This document shows positions 46,092 to 55,651 of a DNA stretch of 64,000 nt, one piece after another. Both the position numbers and the translations under genes were made by a program. Numbering within the stretch: the stretch's first letter is position 1; each line of letters opens with the position of its first letter. Under the pieces are notes generated by a model, which searched no databases, was not told the DNA's origin, and saw only the letters and a list, made by a program, of their open reading frames with translations. Source of the stretch: Verrucomicrobium sp. (lineage in GTDB: Bacteria > Verrucomicrobiota > Verrucomicrobiia > Methylacidiphilales > UBA1321). The stretch is taken from assembly GCA_017849585.1 (NCBI GenBank), contig JAFIGT010000008.1, positions 1 to 64,000 on the forward strand, in the 5' to 3' direction.

Positions 46092-48569
46092 TTACTTAAA
46101 TTCCGGAATGTCGGTGCGCGTGACCTTCCACCCGGTCTTGGATTTCGTTAACCCCCACGAGGCAATCTCTCCCTCGCGCACAGAACCGAGAGACAGCACG
46201 CACCCTTGCCAGGTTAATTTGGCTTTCACCGTCCCACCCGCCAGTGCCTGAGCTCGCAGCACGAACCCCTTGCCCGATTCAGCTCGCTTCAAGGCGAGCA
46301 CCCGCAGGGAAGCTGGCTCCAGAACCGCCAGCGAACCGCTCCTCGGCAAATCTCCCTTCTGGGTCTTCGATGGGACCAGCAAGACCACCGGCGGCTGCTC
46401 CAGCTCCATCGCCAATCGAGGAAGCTCGGCGACGGCAGCGGTCATGACGAATTTAAACCGTAACTCGCCATTGTCCGCAGCAGGCAACCAAGAAAGCGCG
46501 TCCGCAGCCGTCTTAACGTCATTGGCATAACGACTGGCCCGCACGACCGTGGCACGCAGCGCGCCTTCGTGCGTGTCGAAGTTGTACAACGCATCGCTGG
46601 TCAATCCAAACGAGCCGGTCTTCGACTTCACCCGCACCCAACGGCCACCGGGAACTTCACCCAGAGGCCCTCGCTTCACCACCGCTCCGGGCACTTCGTA
46701 CTCGGCTTGATCGCCCACGGGAAAATTGAGCTTCAATCGCGCCGAGCGTTCGTCCCAATGCACCCGCGCCGCCACATCGACCGCACCGCGTCCGCGTAGG
46801 AGCGAAAACGACAAATCAATCCGCGATTTCGCGCCCGCCAGTCGCACCCACAGCGTCGCGCGTTCGGGACCTTTTTCGAGCAACTCCATGGCCGTCACCG
46901 TCCACTCTTCGCGAACCTGAGTGAGGTAAAGGGAGTCCTTCTCCTCATTCATTCCGCCCCACGAACCCCACGGATCATCATAGACCGTCGCCGTCAGTTC
47001 TTTTTCGCCAAAGATGGATTTGCCGCGATGCTGAATCTGAATTCCCTTCGCGCCCACTTTCGTTACCACGCGATACTCTTTATTGGCGATCCAACCTTCG
47101 CCGCATTGCACCGGGTCCTTCGGCACTTTCGGTTTCGGCGCGCCTTCGACATAACCGAGTTCGACAACGTTCCAGCCAAATGCGGGCAGCGTCACGGGAA
47201 TCAATACCCGTTTGCGGAACGCGAGGTGCGGCATGCTGGTGTGTTCCGTGGCAATTTCCTGAAAGCCAATCGGCTTGCGATTTGCATCCAGCACGCGAAT
47301 CGGGACCTCCGCGGCACGATTCTCGTATGACCAGAGCGGACGGTAATCGAGACAACCCTCATATTCGATGTGTCCTGTGAATGGCTGCGGATGAGGATTC
47401 CACACCAGCGCAGCGGTGCCGGACGGTTGATCCTTCGCTGGAGTAGCAACCTTCGTGTCCACACGCATGGCAAGCTCATTCAACGCGCGCAACTCCACCT
47501 CCTGCGTGCGATGCAAGACCCCGCCCATCCACGCCATCTGATCGTCATACGCCCGCTCGATGCTCGATCCGGGGAGAATGTCGTGGAACGAGTTGAACAA
47601 CACTCCATCCCAAGCCTTCGTCAAATCCGCGCCAGCTCGACCCGTAAATCCGGCCACGACCGAGTCTGTGCGCTCCGCACGTGCCAGTAAATTCTCGGTG
47701 CGACGATAGAGAAATTTGAACTTCGCCATGGACGAGTAGCAGCCACGCAGACAGAAATTCAGTTCGCCGCGATGCGTGGGAATACATTTCGCCCCCTTCT
47801 TCTTCACTTCTTGTTTCAAGGCGGCAAAGAAACGGTGCAATCCCGAGTGAATCACCTTCACCTCCGGATGTTTCGCTGCCCAGGCACGAATATCGACCAG
47901 TTGTCGACGGGAAGGACCACCCCCGTGATCGCCCAGCCCATAAAAGCACGCCACCGTCTCCAACTTGCTCGTCTTCGCGGCTTCCAGCAGGCCGTCCATG
48001 CGACGAGGAATCTCCTCCCCCTCGGTGCCATACCAACCGGTCATTGGACGATACGACAATATGCGCGCGCCGCCCGCTCCTTCCCACCAAAAGGCGGGTT
48101 CGCTCAGCGGAAATAAATTGCGGTCCGGCCGGGTAAAAGCAAATGAGTCAATGCCCGCTGCCGCCAGCACTTCCGGCAGACCTGCCGTGTGGCCAAACGA
48201 ATCGGCCTGCCAGCCTGCCGTAACGCAACGTCCGAAGCGCGACTGGAAATAGCGTTGTGCGTGCGTGTACTGCCGCGCGAGGGTTTCCACTCCAGCGAGG
48301 TTCGTATCCGGCTGAATGTAGGAACCGCCCACCACATCCCAACGCCCCACCTTGATCATGCGCTTGATGCGTTGGAAGGTTGCGGGATCATGCTGTTCGA
48401 TGTGTTCGTAAACGGCCGACTCGCCTCGCATGTAGGTCATCTCCGGGTCTTCGTCCATGAGATTCAGAATCGTACGGACCGTGACGAGACCTTCGTTCAA
48501 GCCCTCGCGCCAATCCCATAACCAGACGGGGTCAAGATGCGAGTTACCAATCAAGTGAAATTCCAACAT
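46092..48569 (-). CDS. GH38 alpha-mannosidase, cytoplasmic
   Basis: The 825-residue enzyme begins with GNSHLDPVWLWDW (zinc ligands H11 and D13) and has AGWQADSFGHTAGLP with the nucleophile aspartate D123, and FHDILPGSSIERAYDD with the third metal ligands, the three hallmarks of GH38. Length and the C-terminal beta-sandwich (VTKVGAKGIQIQHRGKSIFG) fit full-length bacterial mannosidases. There is no signal peptide, so it acts on mannosides or oligosaccharides already in the cell. A LacI regulator and a LacI-type operator lie immediately upstream, so it is probably induced by a sugar. It converges with the isomerase gene. Confidence 0.93.
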   Translation of the reverse strand: MLEFHLIGNSHLDPVWLWDWREGLNEGLVTVRTILNLMDEDPEMTYMRGESAVYEHIEQHDPATFQRIKRMIKVGRWDVVGGSYIQPDTNLAGVETLARQYTHAQRYFQSRFGRCVTAGWQADSFGHTAGLPEVLAAAGIDSFAFTRPDRNLFPLSEPAFWWEGAGGARILSYRPMTGWYGTEGEEIPRRMDGLLEAAKTSKLETVACFYGLGDHGGGPSRRQLVDIRAWAAKHPEVKVIHSGLHRFFAALKQEVKKKGAKCIPTHRGELNFCLRGCYSSMAKFKFLYRRTENLLARAERTDSVVAGFTGRAGADLTKAWDGVLFNSFHDILPGSSIERAYDDQMAWMGGVLHRTQEVELRALNELAMRVDTKVATPAKDQPSGTAALVWNPHPQPFTGHIEYEGCLDYRPLWSYENRAAEVPIRVLDANRKPIGFQEIATEHTSMPHLAFRKRVLIPVTLPAFGWNVVELGYVEGAPKPKVPKDPVQCGEGWIANKEYRVVTKVGAKGIQIQHRGKSIFGEKELTATVYDDPWGSWGGMNEEKDSLYLTQVREEWTVTAMELLEKGPERATLWVRLAGAKSRIDLSFSLLRGRGAVDVAARVHWDERSARLKLNFPVGDQAEYEVPGAVVKRGPLGEVPGGRWVRVKSKTGSFGLTSDALYNFDTHEGALRATVVRASRYANDVKTAADALSWLPAADNGELRFKFVMTAAVAELPRLAMELEQPPVVLLVPSKTQKGDLPRSGSLAVLEPASLRVLALKRAESGKGFVLRAQALAGGTVKAKLTWQGCVLSLGSVREGEIASWGLTKSKTGWKVTRTDIPEFK

Positions 48570-48614
48570 GGGTATCTTTCGAGAAGTTAGTTTGGAAGCG
48601 AATGAAATCGAGTT

Positions 48615-48634
48615 ATGATTAAACGTTTTATCAT
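48615..48634. promoter_or_regulatory. LacI-type operator before the alpha-mannosidase
   Basis: ATGATTAAAC-GTTTTATCAT is a 20-bp palindrome with one mismatched pair and the central CG common to LacI-family operators. It lies 46 bp before the mannosidase start and 22 bp after the LacI gene ends. Confidence 0.75.
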
Positions 48635-48656
48635 CTCCGCTTAAAAAAGCAAGTTT

Positions 48657-49679
48657 TTAAATCGAATAGGCCGGTCCGACCGATTCCCGCCAGACGAGCT
48701 CCACTGGCAGAAGTCGCTTCTCCACTGGGATTTCCGGGTTCGCCACGCGACGCAAAATCATTTCCGCTCCCACGCGTCCTAGCGTCTTTTTGTCCACGCG
48801 CACGGTGGAAAGGAGCGGCCTCACTTTCTCTACCAACAGATCGTCATCATACCCCACCACGCTCACCTGTTCGGGCACCTTATAGCCGTCTTCCTGCAGC
48901 TGCCGCATCATGTCGACAGCAAGCCCGTCATTCACCGCCACCACTGCTGTCGGAGGCCGCTTGCTCTTCAGACGCGCCTTGATCTGGCGGTAAAATTCAG
49001 CGTTGTCGTTCACACCTTCAATGGAAGTGCGGTCGACGTGCGGCAAATTGCGACGACGCAGGGCATCGAGGAATCCCTGTTTGCGCAAGCGGATATTGTC
49101 ATCCTCATGGGTATAGCCAATCCAGACGAATCGCCTGTGTCCCAGTGCCACGAGGTGCTCCACAATCGCCTCCCCTGCCGCGAGACCATCCGTGACAACA
49201 CTATCGACCGGCAAATCGACATTCGCATCAAGCAGCAGAAGCGGTGTCTCGGTCACACAGAAGCGGCGGATGATCTTTTTCGGAAACGCTCCCAGGAGAA
49301 TCATGCCATCCACTTTTCCTCTCACGAGGAAATCAGGCACTCTCGTGTGGGCGACGGATGCCTCGTAACTTGCCAGCAGCAGATGATACCCCGCCTGGGT
49401 GAGACATTCCTCCAGTCCGGCTGTAATCTCGGCGTAGAAGGTGTTCTGGAAAATCTCCGCGCAGGACGGGTAAAATAACAATCCAATGGTTTCGGAACGA
49501 TTGATGCGCAAATTGCGTCCCGCCGAATTCGTCACATAACCGAGCGACTCCACCGCGGCCAAAACTTTCTGCCGGGTTTTCTCTCCGACACGTCCCTTCC
49601 GATTCAGGACATTCGAGACCGTGGCGATGGAGCAGTGCGCTTTTTTGGCAACGGCATGAATGGAAACAGGCTCGGACAT
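48657..49679 (-). CDS. LacI-family transcriptional repressor
   Basis: The 340-residue protein has the N-terminal HTH/hinge (SIHAVAKKAHCSIATVSNVL, NRKGRVGEKTRQKVLAAVES, LGYVTNSAGRNLRINRSETI) and a periplasmic-binding-protein-like effector domain (YAEITAGLEECLTQAGYHLL, VDSVVTDGLAAGEAIVEHLV, AVVAVNDGLAVDMMRQLQED, VSVVGYDDDLLVEKVRPLLS). It is 87 bp upstream of and co-oriented with the GH38 gene, with a LacI-type operator between, so it most likely represses that gene in the absence of an inducing sugar. The inducer is not predictable from the sequence. Confidence 0.95.
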   Translation of the reverse strand: MSEPVSIHAVAKKAHCSIATVSNVLNRKGRVGEKTRQKVLAAVESLGYVTNSAGRNLRINRSETIGLLFYPSCAEIFQNTFYAEITAGLEECLTQAGYHLLLASYEASVAHTRVPDFLVRGKVDGMILLGAFPKKIIRRFCVTETPLLLLDANVDLPVDSVVTDGLAAGEAIVEHLVALGHRRFVWIGYTHEDDNIRLRKQGFLDALRRRNLPHVDRTSIEGVNDNAEFYRQIKARLKSKRPPTAVVAVNDGLAVDMMRQLQEDGYKVPEQVSVVGYDDDLLVEKVRPLLSTVRVDKKTLGRVGAEMILRRVANPEIPVEKRLLPVELVWRESVGPAYSI

Positions 49680-49801
49680 GGCAGTGGAAACAGCGCGATC
49701 ATAATCAACCGGCGGCCGAAGTCACGCCCGACAAATCGCACGAACTCTTACCAGCCGGATTGACTTGTCCCCCGTTTTGCAAAATCATAGCGCATCAGCC
49801 A

Positions 49802-49874
<73 letters not shown>

Positions 49875-49901
49875 CCCCACCCGCTCACACCACCGAATCT
49901 C

Positions 49902-50687
49902 TCAATGGGGCTGAGAATTCTCCAGAATCACAGACGGAATAAACGGAGCGATCTCCTCCGGCGGCGGAGTGTCCGTGATCAAACTCTGAATCTGCGATGT
50001 GTTGCAGATGGGAAAAAGAGCCGTCTTGTTAAACTTGCTGCTATCCAGCAGCAAATACGATTCTTCCGAAATATCGATGACCTGCTTGAGGAACTCCGCG
50101 TGATTCTCGTTGTAGGTGAAGATGCCTTCTTTGTTCATGCCCACAGCGGAGAAGAATGCCTTGCCGAGGCGCAACTGCCGCAGGTTTTCCATGGCAGCGC
50201 GGCCCAGAAAGGAATTCAGTTGAAAGTTGAAGGTGCCTCCCAGCGATATCAGGCTGAACTGCGGCGGCATGAGGTAGAATTCCTGGATAATCAGGACGGA
50301 ATTGGTGACGATAGTCAAATGAGGCAGGGTCGATTTCTGCAATTGCCGCGCGAGATAAAGGGCAGTGGTGGAGGAGTCGAGAAAAAGGATGTCACCACTC
50401 TCTATTTGTTGCTCGGCCAGGCGGGCCATCAGCCTTTTTTTCTCAGGGTTAACGTTGATGCGCTCGGTAAAGTGCCGATTCACCGCCAGCATCTCGGGTT
50501 CCGCCTCACCTTCCAGCGTGGCAATGCCTCCATGAACTTTGCGGAGAATATTCTGCTGCACGATTTCCGCAATATCGCGTTGAATCGTTGCGGGGGATAC
50601 ATCGAAGGCACGCGCCAAATTACTGCTGGAGCAGTATTTACGCTGCTTCACATAATCAATGATCGCCAGTGTCCGTAATTTACTCAT
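49902..50687 (-). CDS. DeoR/GlpR-family transcriptional regulator
   Basis: The 261-residue protein has a DeoR-type winged helix (LRTLAIIDYVKQRKYCSSSN, LARAFDVSPATIQRDIAEIV, QQNILRKVHGGIATLEGEAE) and a sugar-phosphate isomerase-like C-terminal domain (GDILFLDSSTTALYLARQLQ, LGGTFNFQLNSFLGRAAMEN, YLLLDSSKFNKTALFPICN). Such regulators respond to phosphorylated sugars. It is divergent from the 50.87-62.04 kb sugar gene run across 182 bp, with a 9-bp-arm palindrome at 50710-50735 near its own start. It likely controls that run and itself. Confidence 0.92.
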   Translation of the reverse strand: MSKLRTLAIIDYVKQRKYCSSSNLARAFDVSPATIQRDIAEIVQQNILRKVHGGIATLEGEAEPEMLAVNRHFTERINVNPEKKRLMARLAEQQIESGDILFLDSSTTALYLARQLQKSTLPHLTIVTNSVLIIQEFYLMPPQFSLISLGGTFNFQLNSFLGRAAMENLRQLRLGKAFFSAVGMNKEGIFTYNENHAEFLKQVIDISEESYLLLDSSKFNKTALFPICNTSQIQSLITDTPPPEEIAPFIPSVILENSQPH

Positions 50688-50709
50688 CAGATTGAGAGAA
50701 TTCCTTCGA

Positions 50710-50735
50710 GAAAATGAGCAATTTCACTCATTTTC
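50710..50735. promoter_or_regulatory. Candidate DeoR-regulator operator
   Basis: GAAAATGAG-N8-CTCATTTTC is a perfect 9-bp-arm palindrome 22 bp upstream of the regulator start. Related AAATGA words recur at 50817-50834. Confidence 0.6.
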
Positions 50736-50869
50736 GATGAAGCAAACTAATCAGAGCGGTGGAAAAGTCAAGGGAGTATCCGGTCGGCGCGGCAACATGA
50801 GATTATTTGATACAAAAATGATTTTAAATGATTTGACTAAATCTCAATTTGAATTATTCTACTCACAAC

Positions 50870-51820
50870 ATGAACGAGTCCCTCCCCTCCTCTTCTACTA
50901 CGCCTGACTCGGCTTCGCGTTTCGATCTGGTAGGCTTGGGTTATTGCAGTTGGGATTTTCTCTGTGTGGTGCCTGAAGTGCCGATCGATGGAAAAGTAGA
51001 GCTTCTGAGCCGTTTGGAGCAAGGGGGTGGCCCTTCCGCCACGGCAACTTTCGCCGCCCAGCGGTTGGGCGCGCGCACGGCTTTCATCGGGGCCATCGGG
51101 AACGATGAGGTGGGGCGGAAGATTTTGAACGATTTTGGGGCCGAAGGCGTGGATGTCTCCGCAATGAAAACGCGGATCGGTGAGGAGTCGGGAGTGAGTT
51201 ATTGTTGGGCCGAGCAAAAGAAGGGCCGGCGCAGCATCGCGTGGACTCGCGGGACGGCCTCGCCGCTTCGCCCGCAGGAAATCAATGACGCCTTGCTTCG
51301 CTCCTGTCGGGTGCTGCATTTGGATGGTCATCAAACCGAGGCTGCCATCCACGCCTCCGCAGTGGCGAAGGCGGCAGGAGTTACAGTCTGCCTCGATGCC
51401 GGGACGATCGTGCCGGGCATCGAGCTCATTCTGAAGCATGTGGATATTGTCATCGCTTCGGAATCGTTCGCGGAGCGCTATACGCAGGAAAACACCATCG
51501 AGAAACAGCTGTTCGCATTGAAAAAGAACGGTGCGCGCTGGGTGGTGATCACCTGCGGCGAGCGCGGCAGCCTGGGCTATGATGGGCAGGAATGGATCAA
51601 GGTTCCCGCGTTTCGCCTCGCCCAGGTCGTCGACACGACGGGCGCGGGTGATGTCTACCATGGCGCCTTTCTGAAGCATTATCTCGATGGCGCAGCGCTC
51701 GGCGACTGCATGCGATTTGCCTCCGGCGCCGCGGCGCTCAAATGCGGCGCGCTGGGTGGACGCACGGCCATTCCAACGCTGGCCCGGCTCAATGAATTCC
51801 TCCATCAATCCCATCCCTAA
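50870..51820 (+). CDS. PfkB-family sugar kinase
   Basis: The 316-residue kinase has the two PfkB signatures: EQGGGPSATATFAAQRLGAR near residue 55 and DTTGAGDVYHGAFLKHYLDG (catalytic base D261). N-terminal FDLVGLGYCSWDFLCVVPEV and GVTVCLDAGTIVPGIELILK fit a ribokinase-like subunit that phosphorylates a sugar or sugar-acid 1- or 6-OH. I chose the ATG at 50870 (MNESL); a TTG at 50849 would add seven residues. It is the first gene of the sugar run, 13 bp before the IolB-like gene. Its position beside IolB resembles the IolC step of inositol breakdown, but the sequence does not resemble IolC closely. Confidence 0.9.
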   Translation: MNESLPSSSTTPDSASRFDLVGLGYCSWDFLCVVPEVPIDGKVELLSRLEQGGGPSATATFAAQRLGARTAFIGAIGNDEVGRKILNDFGAEGVDVSAMKTRIGEESGVSYCWAEQKKGRRSIAWTRGTASPLRPQEINDALLRSCRVLHLDGHQTEAAIHASAVAKAAGVTVCLDAGTIVPGIELILKHVDIVIASESFAERYTQENTIEKQLFALKKNGARWVVITCGERGSLGYDGQEWIKVPAFRLAQVVDTTGAGDVYHGAFLKHYLDGAALGDCMRFASGAAALKCGALGGRTAIPTLARLNEFLHQSHP

Positions 51821-51833
51821 TGAAAAACGCTCT

Positions 51834-52622
51834 ATGAACTTTCATCTCCCCTGCAAGGCGGACAAAGGCTTCAATCGCATTCTCAACATTGGTCAGGCCG
51901 AAATGGCGCTCACCGGTTTCGGTCTGCTCAAACTCGCAGCTGGGGAGACGTTTTCGACGACCACGGGAAACTTGGAAGTGGCCTTGGTCATTCTGGGTGG
52001 ACGTTGCGCGGTGCGCGGGAAGGAGTTTGATTTTCCAGTGGTGGGTGAACGCGCAGATGTGTTCTCCGGGCTGCCATACACGGTGTATCTACCCACGGGA
52101 ACGTCCTATGAAATTGTGGCCACGAGCGAAGTGGAGATCGCCGTATGCGAGTCCCCCTCCACGCGACGCCTCGGCTCAGCGGCACTGATTGGGCCGGACC
52201 AGGTGAAGAGCCTTTCGATTGGTCGCGATAATTTCACGCGACAGGCGCTGATCATGCTCGATGACAAATTTCCCTCGGAACATTTCTTCATCGGCGAGGC
52301 GCTGGTTCCCTCGGGTAACTGGGCGAGCTTCCCTCCGCATCGGCACGAGTTCGACAATCTGCCTGCAGAAGTCGACATGGAGGAGATCTACTTTTTCCGG
52401 TTCAATCCGAAGGGAGGTTTCGGTGTCCAAAAAATCTATACCGACAGCCGCGACATCGACGTGGCCTACACCGTGCAGGAGAACGACACGGTGGCAATCC
52501 CACGCGGGTATCATCCGGTGGTCAATGCGCCGGGCTACACGATGTATTACCTCTGGGTCATGACGGGCAATACTCGCGGCTTCATTAATTTCAAGGACCC
52601 GGCCCATAGCTGGATAAAATAA
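51834..52622 (+). CDS. 5-deoxy-glucuronate isomerase-like protein (IolB family)
   Basis: The 262-residue bicupin resembles IolB: PPHRHEFDNLPAEVDMEEIY with metal ligands H169, H171, E184, then the second histidine H227 in PRGYHPVVNAPGYTMYYLWV and the tail NTRGFINFKDPAH. IolB isomerises 5-deoxy-glucuronate to 2-deoxy-5-keto-gluconate in inositol catabolism. The ATG at 51834 is preferred; the same frame extends upstream inside the kinase gene, which has no support. The preceding PfkB kinase and the downstream class II aldolase would fit IolC and IolJ. No iolG, iolD or iolE gene is seen in the window, so the true substrate may differ. Confidence 0.88.
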   Translation: MNFHLPCKADKGFNRILNIGQAEMALTGFGLLKLAAGETFSTTTGNLEVALVILGGRCAVRGKEFDFPVVGERADVFSGLPYTVYLPTGTSYEIVATSEVEIAVCESPSTRRLGSAALIGPDQVKSLSIGRDNFTRQALIMLDDKFPSEHFFIGEALVPSGNWASFPPHRHEFDNLPAEVDMEEIYFFRFNPKGGFGVQKIYTDSRDIDVAYTVQENDTVAIPRGYHPVVNAPGYTMYYLWVMTGNTRGFINFKDPAHSWIK

Positions 52623-52652
52623 CCACTTCACCAGCCTCAAAATCATTTTTTC

Positions 52653-54170
52653 ATGAACGCGAACCGACTTCTCGGCATCGATTTTGGTACGGGCGGCTGC
52701 AAAGTCAGCGTGATCGATTTCGAGGGCAAGTTAGTCGCCTCGCACGCGGAAGAGTATCCGACGAGTCACCCACAACCGGGATGGGCCGAGCAAAATCCAG
52801 CGGATTGGTTTCCAGCCCTAGTGCGGTGCCTGCAGCAACTCTGGCAGAGTGGGCGAGTTCAGCCGCACGAAATCGCCGCCCTGGCGCTGGATGGATCGAC
52901 TCACAACGCGGTGTTGCTCGACGACAAGGACAAGGTGCTGCGACCGACAATCATGTGGACCGATCAGCGCAGCGTCAACGAATCCGTCTGGCTATGCCAG
53001 CACCATGTGGACGCCATTTTCCAGATTGGTTATCAGCGGCCCACTCCCACGTGGACCTTGCCGCAGATGCTGTGGATCAAGAATCACGAACCAGATATTC
53101 TCTCGCGCGTGGCCCGGATTCTCTTCGTGAAGGATTACATCCGTTACCTGCTCACGGGAGTAGCGGTCACGGACTACATCGAAGCACAGGGCACCTTGTT
53201 CTTTGATGTGGCCAATAAAAAGTGGTCGCCGGAATTGTGCGCGCTCGCGGGCGTGCCGCTGAAAGCGTTGCCGAAAGTGGTGACTCCAATTGATCGCGTA
53301 GGAGCCGTGACCGCGCAGGCCGCTTTCGCGACCGGCTTGGTGGAAGGAACGCCGGTGATTTGCGGCAGCTCCGATTCCGCCGTGGAGGACTACGCCGCCG
53401 GAGCCATCGAACCGGGACAAGCCATCGTCAAGCTGGCCACAGCCGGCAACGTAAATGTGATGATTGACCGTGCCGTGCCACATGAACGGACTTTGACTTA
53501 TTCCCATGTGGTACCGGGTCTGTGGTACTCAGTCACGGCGACGAACGCGGCCGCTACTTGTCTGCGTTGGTTCCGTGACCATTTTTGCGCAGCGGAAGCG
53601 CGACAGGCGCTGGACCGGGGCGTGAGCCCTTACCAGATCATGGGCGAACTCGCCGTCCAATCACCCGTGGGGGCGCACGGTCTTTTCTTTCATCCCTACT
53701 TGCAGGGTGAACGATCCCCCTACTGGGATCATGCGTTGCGGGCGAGTTTCACGGGTATTTCCATGTCGCATACAAAGGCGGACTTTGTCCGGGCGTTGAT
53801 GGAGGGAGTGGCCTTCTCCCTGCGCGACTGTCGGCGCGTGCTCGATGAGATGAAATTGCCGATCCACGAAGTACGTCTCATTGGCGGTGGCGCGAAGGAT
53901 GCGCTGTGGGCCCAGATCGTTTGCGATGTCTTGGCCACGCCGGTGGTGTTGCCAGCCAACTCGGATGCCTCGGCCGGTGCCGCCATGCTGGCGGGCGTGG
54001 GTATCGGCGTATTTGCCGACGAACGTACCGCCGCAAAAAAGTGTGTGCAGATAATGAGCGTCCTCACTCCCGACGCCAACAGGGTGGCTGCTTACGCCAG
54101 ACAGTTTGAAACCTATCGCCGCCTGCATGATGTACTGGCCGACATCTATCACGAGTCGGCGGGAAAATAA
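52653..54170 (+). CDS. FGGY-family carbohydrate kinase
   Basis: The 505-residue kinase has the N-terminal actin-like motif GIDFGTGGCKVSVIDFEGKL, SLALDGSTHNAVLLD-like AALALDGSTHNAVLLDDK, MWTDQRSVNE, and the C-terminal PYLQGERSPYWDHALRASFT followed by EGVAFSLRDCRRVL and VRLIGGGAKDALWAQIVCDV, as in xylulokinases and related sugar/polyol kinases. Substrate could be a ketopentose, hexulose or polyol. It follows the IolB-like gene after 30 bp and precedes the FAD oxidase by 3 bp. A run with two different sugar kinases (PfkB and FGGY) hints at two phosphorylation steps or two substrates. Confidence 0.9.
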   Translation: MNANRLLGIDFGTGGCKVSVIDFEGKLVASHAEEYPTSHPQPGWAEQNPADWFPALVRCLQQLWQSGRVQPHEIAALALDGSTHNAVLLDDKDKVLRPTIMWTDQRSVNESVWLCQHHVDAIFQIGYQRPTPTWTLPQMLWIKNHEPDILSRVARILFVKDYIRYLLTGVAVTDYIEAQGTLFFDVANKKWSPELCALAGVPLKALPKVVTPIDRVGAVTAQAAFATGLVEGTPVICGSSDSAVEDYAAGAIEPGQAIVKLATAGNVNVMIDRAVPHERTLTYSHVVPGLWYSVTATNAAATCLRWFRDHFCAAEARQALDRGVSPYQIMGELAVQSPVGAHGLFFHPYLQGERSPYWDHALRASFTGISMSHTKADFVRALMEGVAFSLRDCRRVLDEMKLPIHEVRLIGGGAKDALWAQIVCDVLATPVVLPANSDASAGAAMLAGVGIGVFADERTAAKKCVQIMSVLTPDANRVAAYARQFETYRRLHDVLADIYHESAGK

Positions 54171-54173
54171 TTT

Positions 54174-55649
54174 ATGAGCAACAATCTGACAACGATCATG
54201 GAATCATCGCGCCTTGCCGGGCGCAGTTACGTCGATGCGATGATTCGCAGTGAGTTGACCGATGCTGTGGGCGCCGACTATGTGTCGAGCAACGCAGCCG
54301 ATCAGCTCGGTCATTCCATCGACTACTATTGGATTCCCGAAATGTGGCATGACCGCGGCCGGGAAAATCCCAAGGCGCAATACATCGTGCATCCGGGCTC
54401 CGCTGAGGAAGTGGCGAAGGTCTTGCGCATTGCCAATAACTATCGGATTCCCGTCACGCCGTGGGGCGGTGGCTCGGGCTCACAGGGCGGTGCATTGCCG
54501 ATGTACGGCGGGATCATTCTCGATACGAAGCGCATGAACAAGGTGATCAACATCGACACCGAGGCGCTGACTGTAACAGTGGAGACAGGGATGAACGCCC
54601 AGCACATGGAATGGGCGGTGGAGAAGAAGGGTTTCTCCACGATGCACTTCCCGGCCTCAATTGCTTGCGCGACCATTGGCGGTTTTCTCGCTCATCGCGG
54701 CACCGGGGTGCTCTCGACCAAGTACGGCAAGATCGAGGACATGGTGATGTCCATCGAAGTGGTCACGCCGGAAGGCGAGATTATCAACACACTGCCCGTG
54801 CCACGCCATGCCTCGGGCCCCGACCTGACGCAACTTTACCTCGGTAGCGAGGGCACGCTCGGCGTGATCACGAAGGTCACGCTCAAGATTCATCCGATCC
54901 CGCAGTGTCGCAAATTCCACGCCTTCCTCTTCAAGGATATGCATCAGGCCATGACGGCGGGGGCGAACATCATGCGCAGCCGCTTGCGTCCGTGCGTCAT
55001 CCGCCTCTATGACGAACCGGAGACGGCGCGGTTGATCAAGCGGGTACTCGGACTCGACAAGCAGGGCGCGTACCTCGTTTTCGGCTTCGACGGGTTTGAG
55101 TCTGTCGTGAATCTCGAAATGGCCGAGGCCATTCGCATCTGTCAGCGCGAGAATCCCGAGGATCTTGGCGAGGAAATGGGACAGGCGTGGTGGGATCACC
55201 GCTACAAGTTTTTCTATCCGCCCTACATGTTTCACATGCCACAAGCTTTCGGCACGCTCGATACGGTGGCAACCTTTGCCAATATCGAGAAGGTTTACTG
55301 GGCGATGAAAAATGTGGTGAACCAGAACTTCCCCGAGGCGGCCTTCATCGGCCATTACTCGCATTGGTATGAGTGGGGTTGCATGCTCTATGCCCGCTTC
55401 ATTGTCGAAAATCCCCCACGCGATCCGGAGGAGGCGACTGCTTACTACAATCGCATTTGGGATATGGCGATTCGCGCAGCCATAGCGAATGGCGGCGTAA
55501 TCAATGAGCACCATGGTGTTGGTCTCAAGCTGGGACGTCTGATGAAGGATCTCTACGGCCCCGCCTTCAAGGTTCTTGCCGACATCAAGAAGGTGATGGA
55601 CCCGAACAATATCATGAACCCTGGCAAGATGGGATTTCGAGGAGTATAG
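54174..55649 (+). CDS. FAD-linked oxidase (VAO/GlcD type)
   Basis: The 491-residue flavoprotein has the PCMH-type FAD-binding domain (YRIPVTPWGGGSGSQGGALP, MYGGIILDTKRMNKVINIDT, HFPASIACATIGGFLAHRGT) and the C-terminal FAD-oxidase cap with PDLTQLYLGSEGTLGVITKV and the active-site-type NGGVINEHHGVG. It resembles GlcD, D-lactate and alkyl-glycerone-phosphate oxidases. Together with the next gene it should form a flavin/Fe-S dehydrogenase for a hydroxy acid, sugar acid or polyol phosphate that passes electrons to quinone. Substrate unknown. It overlaps no gene but is only 2 bp from the Fe-S gene. Confidence 0.88.
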   Translation: MSNNLTTIMESSRLAGRSYVDAMIRSELTDAVGADYVSSNAADQLGHSIDYYWIPEMWHDRGRENPKAQYIVHPGSAEEVAKVLRIANNYRIPVTPWGGGSGSQGGALPMYGGIILDTKRMNKVINIDTEALTVTVETGMNAQHMEWAVEKKGFSTMHFPASIACATIGGFLAHRGTGVLSTKYGKIEDMVMSIEVVTPEGEIINTLPVPRHASGPDLTQLYLGSEGTLGVITKVTLKIHPIPQCRKFHAFLFKDMHQAMTAGANIMRSRLRPCVIRLYDEPETARLIKRVLGLDKQGAYLVFGFDGFESVVNLEMAEAIRICQRENPEDLGEEMGQAWWDHRYKFFYPPYMFHMPQAFGTLDTVATFANIEKVYWAMKNVVNQNFPEAAFIGHYSHWYEWGCMLYARFIVENPPRDPEEATAYYNRIWDMAIRAAIANGGVINEHHGVGLKLGRLMKDLYGPAFKVLADIKKVMDPNNIMNPGKMGFRGV

Positions 55650-55651
55650 AT

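Noticed and set aside
50659-50907. 82-codon frame across the DeoR/sugar-run promoter region
   Set aside because: It overlaps the divergent start regions and the operator palindrome and has no motif.
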